Source of the DNA: Gaetbulibacter_A aestuarii
GTDB taxonomy: Bacteria; Bacteroidota; Bacteroidia; Flavobacteriales; Flavobacteriaceae
Reading direction: 5' to 3'
Length of the DNA: 64,000 nt
Assembly: GCF_039537665.1 (NCBI RefSeq)
Contig: NZ_BAABAY010000001.1
Span: 496,001-560,000, forward strand
The position numbers and the translations under genes were made by a program. The first letter of the stretch is position 1; each line of letters opens with the position of its first letter. Under the pieces are notes generated by a model that saw only the letters and a list, made by a program, of their open reading frames with translations, was not told the DNA's origin and made no database searches. Positions 25,465-32,457 of the stretch are shown one piece after another.

Positions 25465-25860
25465 TTATTCCACTTTTTTATATTCATAATGCTTGTCAAA
25501 AAGTCCGCCTTTATTTTTATAAATCAGTTTGTTTTTGTCAATTTTGACTATAACATAATTCCGATTTCCGATAGTCAGAGTTGAGTCAGTCAATTTATAA
25601 GTTGCATCATATTCATTTCCCATTTGGTTAATGAATATTTTTTTGTCTTTATTAAAAGTCAGAGTGGTTTTCAGTTCCGCTTTTGAGCCAGATTCTGATT
25701 CCGAATTAGAGTTATTTTCTGCAAGTGGCTCAATATCGTCAGGAAAAGAGTCCGTTTCCGTAACTAAAATCCATTTTCCGTAAAGTTTGTTTTCCGATAT
25801 GGATTGTGCTTTGCAAGAATTAATTCCGAGAATTAAAGTCAGTATTAATAATATTCTCAT
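25465..25860 (-). CDS. Lipocalin-like lipoprotein (cassette gene)
   Basis: 131 aa from the ATG at 25860, with lipobox INSC (C16). The mature part has the pattern LYGKWILVTETDSFPDD, a low-complexity Asn/Ser/Glu stretch, then LTFNKDKKIFINQMGNEYDATYKLTDSTLTIGNRNYVIVKI and KHYEYKKV, matching the small lipocalin-like lipoproteins (YxGxW start, T-L-x-I-G hairpin) of Bacteroidota. The role is unknown. Ends GTTAGCACAC/GTGTGCTAAC are perfect; the leader is ACATTTGAGAAAAAAT. Confidence 0.7.
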   Translation of the reverse strand: MRILLILTLILGINSCKAQSISENKLYGKWILVTETDSFPDDIEPLAENNSNSESESGSKAELKTTLTFNKDKKIFINQMGNEYDATYKLTDSTLTIGNRNYVIVKIDKNKLIYKNKGGLFDKHYEYKKVE

Positions 25861-25874
25861 ATTTTTTCTCAAAT

Positions 25875-26012
25875 GTGTGCTAACGTTTCGTATAAGGTTT
25901 GTTGCGTGTTTAGGTAACCAATTTAGCAAATAAAAAGGAACCGTAGGAAAATCCGCAGGATTTTCCGGATAGGCAAGGATCTAGCAATAAATTTTATACG
26001 CTGTTGGCTGTA
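25875..26012 (-). repeat. Cassette repeat R22 (family A, nearest the right end)
   Basis: Boundary boxes are GTGTGCTAAC and GTTGGCTGTA. The hairpin is GGAAAATCC-GCA-GGATTTTCC. In array direction it is the attC-like site behind the first cassette. Confidence 0.85.
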
Positions 26013-26017
26013 GTTTT

Positions 26018-26524
26018 TCATTCAATATAACCACCACTACACCAGTCTATTATTTTTCCGTGATTGTCGAGTTCAATGTAATAATAAGTTGCACTCCATT
26101 TATAAATTTCTTGAATAACTACTAAATTTCTGTTTTCGTTAAAAAGTAGTGATTGACTGACGAAAAGTTTGGGAAAACTGCCTTTTCCATATTCTTTTAT
26201 TTTGAATTTGCTGTGGTCCAGATTTTCAAGGTTTAACACCTTTTTTTTTGAAAGGTTTGATTTAAAGTTGTCATGTTCTTTAATTTCAAATTGATCTATG
26301 CATCTTGGATACCAAAATGGAATTTCGGTCAATTGAAACGGTTGAATCTCCTCATATACACTTATTTTCTTTTTAACAGGATTTTTAACTAGAATTTCAG
26401 TCCGATAAAAGTCAAACGCAATTTGTTCAAAAAACGGAATATTAGTTTGCATGATTCCTAATCCGCAAGTGAATAAAAAAGACAGAAGGAATAACTTTTT
26501 CAAATATTTACCATTTAAATTCAA
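26018..26524 (-). CDS. Secreted or membrane-anchored protein (first cassette of the array)
   Basis: 168 aa. A hydrophobic N-terminus (KLFLLSFLFTCGLGI) is a signal or anchor. The rest is a globular domain with FYRTEILVKNPVKKKISVYEEIQPFQLTEIPFWYPRCIDQFEI and a final YIELDNHGKIIDWCSGGYIE. I do not recognise the family. The unit has perfect ends GTTGGCTGTA (26003-26012) and TACAGCCAAC (26567-26576), but its 5' leader is longer (42 bp) than that of any other single-gene unit, fitting its position at the array start. Confidence 0.55.
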   Translation of the reverse strand: MNLNGKYLKKLFLLSFLFTCGLGIMQTNIPFFEQIAFDFYRTEILVKNPVKKKISVYEEIQPFQLTEIPFWYPRCIDQFEIKEHDNFKSNLSKKKVLNLENLDHSKFKIKEYGKGSFPKLFVSQSLLFNENRNLVVIQEIYKWSATYYYIELDNHGKIIDWCSGGYIE

Positions 26525-26566
26525 TTTCGATTAATTCACCTTGAATGAATACCTGACGTTGCAAAT

Positions 26567-26814
26567 TACAGCCAACATACGTATATATTCACCGGTGTAC
26601 ATATCCTAATTATATATACATCACCTAAATATAGAAATTTTCTTATGAATATCCTGTATTCTATACTTATATCCGTTTACAAACGACTACAAACATTTAC
26701 AAACGAATTTAAATAGTTAACTACCGAGTAAATGCTGCCCGCCATCGCAACTTTGCCCTGTCGCTAATTCGAATGGCGATAGAATGAACTGTTTAACATT
26801 TAAATTTTAGTATT
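26567..26814. other. Putative attI-like array end and intergenic region before ssb
   Basis: The first cassette's box TACAGCCAAC ends at 26576 and is followed by non-repeat sequence (ATACGTATATATTCACCGGTGTACATATCC), so no attC-like repeat stands here. In integrons this is the layout of attI joined to the first cassette. The region also holds three ACAAAC boxes exactly 10 bp apart (26679-26684, 26689-26694, 26699-26704) and an imperfect palindrome around ATTCGAAT (26761-26779). There is no integrase gene and no recognised promoter in either direction. Confidence 0.45.
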
Positions 26815-27147
26815 ATGAACACGCTTAGAAACAGAGTACAGTTGATTGGAAACCTGGGAAACGATCCGGAAGTCATCCATTTGGATTCCGGTAAAGTGGT
26901 GGCGAAATTCAATATCGCAACCAATGACAGCTACACCAATAATAAAGGTGAAAAAATAACCGATACCCAATGGCACAACGTCGTAGCCTGGGGTAAAACG
27001 GCCGAGATCATTGAAAAATATCTTAAAAAAGGAAAAGAAGTTGCCGTTGAAGGTAAACTTACCTCACGTAACTACGAAGACAAAGACGGACAAAAGCGTT
27101 ACATTACCGAAGTAGTCTGTAACGAACTCCTGATGCTAGGGAAATAA
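26815..27147 (+). CDS. ssb: Single-stranded DNA-binding protein (short form)
   Basis: 110 aa, an almost bare OB-fold: NRVQLIGNLGNDPEV, VVAKFNIATNDSYTNNKG, WHNVVAWGKTAEIIEKYLKKGKEVAVEGKL and YITEVVCNELLMLG are the standard SSB strands. The acidic C-terminal tail (DDDIPF type) that contacts partner proteins is missing, which is common in second or accessory SSBs of Bacteroidota; a full-length SSB may lie elsewhere. The gene is monocistronic with a strong terminator after it. It is the gene next to the array end and faces away from it. Confidence 0.95.
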   Translation: MNTLRNRVQLIGNLGNDPEVIHLDSGKVVAKFNIATNDSYTNNKGEKITDTQWHNVVAWGKTAEIIEKYLKKGKEVAVEGKLTSRNYEDKDGQKRYITEVVCNELLMLGK

Positions 27148-27155
27148 CTTACAAA

Positions 27156-27188
27156 AGAGGGCGTATAAAACCGCCCTCTACTTTTTTT
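27156..27188 (+). terminator. Terminator of ssb
   Basis: Hairpin AGAGGGCG-TATAAAAC-CGCCCTCT (arms 27156-27163 and 27172-27179) followed by CTTTTTTT, a strong intrinsic terminator 8 bp after the ssb stop. Confidence 0.9.
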
Positions 27189-27294
27189 CGTAGGTATCCA
27201 AAACGTTTTAACGAATTTATTTTTGATTTTATCAGATAAAATAGGAGGTTACTCATGTCATGCATTATGTTTGAGGCTGTTAAATGCCCCAAAC

Positions 27295-29658
27295 ATGAAA
27301 CAATTAGTATTAATAGCCTACTTAGGCTGCCTAAGTCTTCACGCGCAGCAACCTGTTTACAATATTCAAAACAGTAAAGGTCAACTTTACGAATACGCCC
27401 AATACACCAATGCCGGAAATCTGGATCTTTCGATTTCCGACGTGCAACATAGTTCCTTTTTAAAATACAAAGATCTGGAATCCGAAAATCATAGTGTTGG
27501 TTTTACGTCAGATAACTATTGGGTAAAATTTAAGATCGAGAACAACGATGCCAGCTCCAAAACCTATTATCTGGAAACCGGCCGCCCTATTACCGACGTT
27601 GTGGATCTGTATCAAATAAACGGGGCTAAGATCTCTCATTTTAAAAACGGAGATGATATTCCGTTTAGCAAAAAACAGGTAGAACACCGCTCTACCGTTT
27701 TCAAACTGGATCTTCCACCGCAAAAGGCACAACAAATTTATATTCATTACAAAAGTGATGGCGAAACCATCAACCTGCCCTTAACCTTATACTCTGCCGA
27801 AGCATTCTGGATAAACAATTACCACCAGCAAATGTTCCTCGGGCTTTTTTACGGTATTTTGTTTTTAGCAAGTATTATTTATTTGTTCTTTTATTCCAGT
27901 CTGAAGGAAAAAGCTTTTTTATACTACGGTTTTTATGTGCTTTCCATAGCCTTGATGCAATTAGCTTTGGATGGTTTTTTACACGAATATCTGTTCACTT
28001 CCGGAGGGTATTTCAACAGTCGTCTGGTTTTAATTACCGCCCTGTTATCCAATCTTTACTTATTAAAATACTGTGAGCATTTCTTAAGAGTAAACACCCA
28101 ATTGAACGGATTTAAAAAAGCCTTTCATGTTATCTACGGTATCATCGGCGTGTTGTTTGCGCTGGTATTTATTAGTGATAAAACCCTGGAGTTGGCCTAC
28201 CCTATTAGTAATTTAAACGGCCTTTTCAGTCTGATACTTATCCTGGCCACAACCTTTACCATGCGTTTTAAACGTATGAAGATCGACCCGTATTTCTCTT
28301 TTGGTATCTTCTTTTTAGTCATTGGGCTTTTAGGATTTGTAATGAATAATCTGAGCTTGTTACCCAACAATTTCTACACTTTGAACAGTGCAAAGTTCGG
28401 ATCGGGTTTTGAGGTGATCTTCCTTTCCCTTTCGATGACCAATTTGATCAGAAAACTGCGCATTGAAAAAGAACGGTCGCAGGAAGAAGCGCTATTGAAA
28501 TCGGAAGAAATCAGTGGTTTGAAAACCTATTTCATGTCGAATATGAGTCACGAGTTACGCACCCCGATCAATGCCATTATGGGTGTAGCCGATGATGAAA
28601 TTGCTAAAAACCCAAGTCCGGAGATCAAGAATGCACTCGATATTATCAAGAATGCTTCCGTAAGTTTATTAAGTAACGTGAACGATATTCTGGATTTTGA
28701 AAAGATCGAAAAGAATGAATTAAAACTCAATAAGCAGCCTTTTGATCCGAAGGAAACCATGCGTCAGATCTGCACCAACTGGAAATTAGAAGCTGAGAAA
28801 AAAGGATTGAAATTCATTTCTGAAATCGATGAAAATATTCCAAAACGCGTTATTGGCGATGACAAACGTTTGGTACAGATCTTAAACAATCTGTTATCCA
28901 ACGCCGTGAAATTCACCGAAAAAGGTCAGGTGGTATTTAAATTAATAAGTACGCCACAACCTAATAACGTGCATCGCTTCTCCATCCAAATCTCCGATAC
29001 CGGTGTAGGCATGGACGTACAGTTCAAAAACCAGGCTTTTGATAGTTTCAACCAAATGCGTCTGGACAATAAGCGTAAGTTTGGTGGTATTGGTTTAGGT
29101 TTAACTATTGTAAATCACATTTTATCTTTATGCGACGGAAACATTAAAATTGAAAGTGAACTCGGGAAAGGCACAGATGTATTCATCGATTTTAGATTAC
29201 AAGAACAAAAACTAGCAAAATTAACTAAGGTTGAAGACTCGAAAACCGAAAACGAAATGCCGGTTAAGGTTTTGATGGTTGAAGATAACAAGATGAATCA
29301 AATGGTTTTAGCACGCATCCTAAAAACGAAATCTGAGATCGTTTATAGTATTGCCAATAATGGTCAGGAAGCCATTGATAAATTAAAGGAAGAAACCTTT
29401 GATATCATTCTTATGGATCTGCAAATGCCTGTTATGGACGGTTATGAAGCTACCGAGATCATTAAAAGCGGCGCTTTAGGAACCAAAGTACAAGATCTGC
29501 CGATTATCGCAGTAACGGCGGATGCCACTCAGGAAACTAAAGAGCGTGTGCTCAATATGGGTATGATCGACCATATGACAAAGCCTATTGAGAAAGAACT
29601 TATCTTACAAAAAATATTTCGTTATTCGCAAGGTGGTGCGCTTTCGGAAACAGCCTAA
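27295..29658 (+). CDS. Hybrid sensor histidine kinase with 7TMR-DISM input
   Basis: 787 aa from the ATG at 27295, where a signal peptide (KQLVLIAYLGCLSLHAQQ) begins; the ORF start at 27223 adds an unlikely extension. Order: a periplasmic 7TMR-DISM extracellular domain (about residues 30-170, with VKFKIEN and HYKSDGETINLPL), seven membrane helices (about 175-375), a coiled coil, a HisKA domain (H419 in SHELRTPI), an HATPase domain (IGLGLTIV) and a C-terminal REC domain (phosphoacceptor D708 in MDLQMPVMDGYE). It should autophosphorylate and pass the phosphate internally. The 7TMR ligand is unknown. No response-regulator gene is adjacent. Confidence 0.93.
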   Translation: MKQLVLIAYLGCLSLHAQQPVYNIQNSKGQLYEYAQYTNAGNLDLSISDVQHSSFLKYKDLESENHSVGFTSDNYWVKFKIENNDASSKTYYLETGRPITDVVDLYQINGAKISHFKNGDDIPFSKKQVEHRSTVFKLDLPPQKAQQIYIHYKSDGETINLPLTLYSAEAFWINNYHQQMFLGLFYGILFLASIIYLFFYSSLKEKAFLYYGFYVLSIALMQLALDGFLHEYLFTSGGYFNSRLVLITALLSNLYLLKYCEHFLRVNTQLNGFKKAFHVIYGIIGVLFALVFISDKTLELAYPISNLNGLFSLILILATTFTMRFKRMKIDPYFSFGIFFLVIGLLGFVMNNLSLLPNNFYTLNSAKFGSGFEVIFLSLSMTNLIRKLRIEKERSQEEALLKSEEISGLKTYFMSNMSHELRTPINAIMGVADDEIAKNPSPEIKNALDIIKNASVSLLSNVNDILDFEKIEKNELKLNKQPFDPKETMRQICTNWKLEAEKKGLKFISEIDENIPKRVIGDDKRLVQILNNLLSNAVKFTEKGQVVFKLISTPQPNNVHRFSIQISDTGVGMDVQFKNQAFDSFNQMRLDNKRKFGGIGLGLTIVNHILSLCDGNIKIESELGKGTDVFIDFRLQEQKLAKLTKVEDSKTENEMPVKVLMVEDNKMNQMVLARILKTKSEIVYSIANNGQEAIDKLKEETFDIILMDLQMPVMDGYEATEIIKSGALGTKVQDLPIIAVTADATQETKERVLNMGMIDHMTKPIEKELILQKIFRYSQGGALSETA

Positions 29659-29800
29659 AATATCCATTTTTTATGGGAATTTTTTTAATTATTCATAATA
29701 ATCGAATAATAATCGAATAAAATCAATAAAACTTCGCAAGTTGTTCTTTGCTTCAATTTTGCTTTAGTATTTTTATGTTTCATTCCATTGAAACATATAT

Positions 29801-32389
29801 ATGTCCGTAGAACCAAAATTAGTCAGATTCAAGCAAAACGTATTGTCAAAATATCAAATATACAACAGTATATTTATGACCTTACCGTTTGATACCATTA
29901 CCAAAACCGGTGTTTTATTACCGCTATTTCATGAAACCTGCGAAAAGGGTTTTAAGAACGGCGACGACCCTACAACCATTGTAGACACCTTCTTTAAAAA
30001 ATATCAGGCACGCCGCAGTAAACAAAGTCAGATTAATTTATTGTTTCGTTTTATTCAATATATAGAGCGTCAGGTGGTACTTTTTGATGCCATTGAAGAT
30101 GCTGCCTTCCCGATCGTGAATAATATGGAAGGTATTGGTACGCTGCGAAACTTAAAGGAAACCGCCAACTCAGACAACCGTTTGGAAGAATTACGGAATT
30201 ATTTGGAAGAATTTAAAGTACGCATTGTACTAACGGCGCATCCAACACAATTTTATCCAGGTTCGGTTCTGGGAATCATTACGGATCTGTCTGCAGCGAT
30301 CAAAGAAAATAATCTTATTGATATTAATAACCTCTTCGGACAATTAGGTAAAACGCCATTCTTCAAACGCGAAAAACCAACGCCGTATGATGAAGCTGTA
30401 AGTCTTGTTTGGTATTTGGAGAATGTATTCTACAAATCCTTCAGTGAGATCTATAATTACATTCAACAAAATATTTACGACGATCGTAAACGTCATAACG
30501 AGATCATCAATATTGGTTTTTGGCCCGGTGGCGACCGCGATGGAAATCCATTTGTAAAACCGGATACAACCATAAAGGTAGCGAGAAAGCTCAAGCAATC
30601 CATTCTTAAAAAATACTATGAGGATCTTAAAGATCTACGACGCAAACTGACTTTTAGAGGTGTTGAAGATCGCATCGTTAAGCTGGAAACTATCATGTAT
30701 CAGTACAGTTTAAATCCGGATGCCGAAGACATGATCAGTGCCCGCGATCTCGTTAAAGAGTTATTGAGTATTCGAGATCATATTGTGGAAGAACACCAGT
30801 CGTTATATTACTCTGAGATCAACATGGTAATCAACAGAATTCATCTCTTTGGCTACTATTTTGCTTCGTTGGATATTCGTCAGGACAGTCGTATTCACGA
30901 TGCTGTTTTCAATACGGTTATTGATCATTTAATAAGCACCGGAACCTCATCGTTCCCAGATAATTATCACGATCTATCGGAAGCGGAACAGATCGAAATA
31001 CTTTCAAAAGCTGATGACGATATTCCTGATCTGGATGTTTTTGAAGATGAAATGGTTGTAAACACTTTAAAGACTATCAGATGCATCAAGGATATTCAAA
31101 ACTCCAATGGAGAACGTGGTGCAAATCGTTACATCATCAGTAATAACCAAACAGCACTTAACGTGATGCAATTATTCGCCATGTTGAAAATTGCAGGCTT
31201 TAAAGATGAGCTTACCGTTGATGTGGTACCTTTATTTGAAACCATTACCGATCTGGAAAATGCACCTGCCGTAATGGAACAACTTTACACCAACCCGGCT
31301 TATAAAGCACATTTGGCAAAACGCGGAAACAAGCAAACCATCATGTTAGGCTTCTCCGATGGTACTAAAGATGGTGGATACCTCATGGCTAACTGGGGCA
31401 TTTTTAAAGCGAAAGAATTGCTCACTGCCATGTCGCGTAAATATGATATTACCGCTATTTTCTTTGATGGTCGTGGCGGACCACCGGCCCGTGGTGGTGG
31501 AAAAACACATCAGTTTTATTCCTCATTAGGACCAACCATTGAAGACAAAGAAGTTCAAATTACCATACAGGGACAAACCATTAGTTCCAATTTCGGAACT
31601 CTGGATTCGTCGCGCTACAATCTGGAACAACTAATAAGTTCCGGTCTCTTTAATCGCTTTAGTAAGAACAGAATCCCAATGTCTGATGAAGATCGAGAGG
31701 TGATGAACGACCTGGCAGAAACCAGTTATCAAACGTACAAGGATTTCAAAAATCATCCGATGTTTATTCCGTATTTGGAACGTATGAGTACCTTAAAATA
31801 CTATGCAAAAACAAATATTGGTAGTCGTCCTTCAAAACGTTCAAAATCCGATAAACTCATTTTCTCTGATCTCAGAGCCATTCCTTTTGTAGGCTCCTGG
31901 AGTCAGTTAAAACAGAATGTTCCCGGGTTTTTCGGAGTGGGTACAGCCCTCAAGAAATACGAAGACAATAATGAATTCGACAAAGTAGAGCAGCTTTATG
32001 CCAATTCGAAATTCTTTAAAACCTTGTTGGAGAATAGTATGATGTCGCTTACTAAATCCTTCTTCGACCTTACCAAATATATGGCCGATGATCCTGAGTT
32101 TGGTGACTTCTGGAAGATTATTTTTGAAGAATATAAGACTTCAAAACGTTTGCTTCTGAAAGTTACCGGTTACAAAGGTTTAATGGAAAATGAACCTGCC
32201 GGAAAAGCCTCGATCGATGTTCGTGAATCTATTGTTTTGCCTTTGTTGACCATTCAGCAATACGCCTTAAAACGTGTTCAAGAACTTAGCCGTGAGGAAA
32301 ACCTGGATACGGAACAGTTGGCTATTTTTGAAAAAATCGTAACCCGATCATTATTTGGTAATATTAACGCCAGTAGAAACTCGGCTTAA
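29801..32389 (+). CDS. ppc: Phosphoenolpyruvate carboxylase
   Basis: 862 aa. It adds bicarbonate to PEP to give oxaloacetate, replenishing the TCA cycle. Catalytic His147 lies in LTAHPTQ; GFWPGGDRDGNP, the mobile loop FFDGRGGPPARGGG and QGQTISSNFG are all present, followed by the C-terminal domain with PFVGSWSQ and GYKGLMENEPAGKAS. The length is slightly below the 880-930 aa of proteobacterial enzymes, as expected for the Bacteroidota type. The start ATG lies 143 bp after the kinase gene; the spacing suggests its own promoter, and a TTTG-type box is possible near 29747. Confidence 0.97.
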   Translation: MSVEPKLVRFKQNVLSKYQIYNSIFMTLPFDTITKTGVLLPLFHETCEKGFKNGDDPTTIVDTFFKKYQARRSKQSQINLLFRFIQYIERQVVLFDAIEDAAFPIVNNMEGIGTLRNLKETANSDNRLEELRNYLEEFKVRIVLTAHPTQFYPGSVLGIITDLSAAIKENNLIDINNLFGQLGKTPFFKREKPTPYDEAVSLVWYLENVFYKSFSEIYNYIQQNIYDDRKRHNEIINIGFWPGGDRDGNPFVKPDTTIKVARKLKQSILKKYYEDLKDLRRKLTFRGVEDRIVKLETIMYQYSLNPDAEDMISARDLVKELLSIRDHIVEEHQSLYYSEINMVINRIHLFGYYFASLDIRQDSRIHDAVFNTVIDHLISTGTSSFPDNYHDLSEAEQIEILSKADDDIPDLDVFEDEMVVNTLKTIRCIKDIQNSNGERGANRYIISNNQTALNVMQLFAMLKIAGFKDELTVDVVPLFETITDLENAPAVMEQLYTNPAYKAHLAKRGNKQTIMLGFSDGTKDGGYLMANWGIFKAKELLTAMSRKYDITAIFFDGRGGPPARGGGKTHQFYSSLGPTIEDKEVQITIQGQTISSNFGTLDSSRYNLEQLISSGLFNRFSKNRIPMSDEDREVMNDLAETSYQTYKDFKNHPMFIPYLERMSTLKYYAKTNIGSRPSKRSKSDKLIFSDLRAIPFVGSWSQLKQNVPGFFGVGTALKKYEDNNEFDKVEQLYANSKFFKTLLENSMMSLTKSFFDLTKYMADDPEFGDFWKIIFEEYKTSKRLLLKVTGYKGLMENEPAGKASIDVRESIVLPLLTIQQYALKRVQELSREENLDTEQLAIFEKIVTRSLFGNINASRNSA

Positions 32390-32457
32390 AAGTTTAGTCC
32401 CATTTTTTAGATAGAATTGATTATCTTGATTGCATTAATCAAGCCAACCAATTTCTA

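Larger units (their letters stand above)
7919..26576 (-). mobile_element. Integron-like gene-cassette array, no integrase seen
   Basis: Twenty-three units, all with genes on the minus strand, separated by 22 structured repeats (R1-R22). Twenty-two units have gene-specific inverted ends: GTT+7 nt at the 3' side and the reverse complement at the 5' side, perfect over 10 bp in 19 units and 9 of 10 in three (units with genes at 8058, 18769 and 20336). In integrons the first bases of a cassette (TTRRRY) are complementary to the first box of its own attC, because the two meet in the excised circle; the same rule is seen here, extended to 10 bp. Twenty of the repeats are 136-142 bp long although they belong to several sequence families. 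No tyrosine recombinase, transposase or resolvase gene lies in the window. The boxes do not fit GTTRRRY, so this may be a diverged CALIN or a separate cassette system. Confidence 0.75.

Noticed and set aside
7919..26012. CRISPR array
   Set aside because: The repeats are about 138 bp, differ in sequence and are spaced by whole genes of unequal length; there are no short uniform spacers and no cas genes.
9527..26012. Repeat hairpins as ordinary terminators
   Set aside because: The hairpin GGAAAATCC-GCA-GGATTTTCC has no T-tract on either side and the whole arm layout is conserved over 138 bp.
7919..26576. Insertion sequences or transposons
   Set aside because: The inverted ends are private to each unit, no transposase or target duplication is seen, and the genes are not transposition genes.
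26577..26814. Integrase pseudogene near the array end
   Set aside because: The longest frames in the interval are short and show no recombinase motif.
29665..29690. Terminator after the histidine kinase
   Set aside because: The CCATTTTTTATGG hairpin has a three-base arm and cannot be supported.
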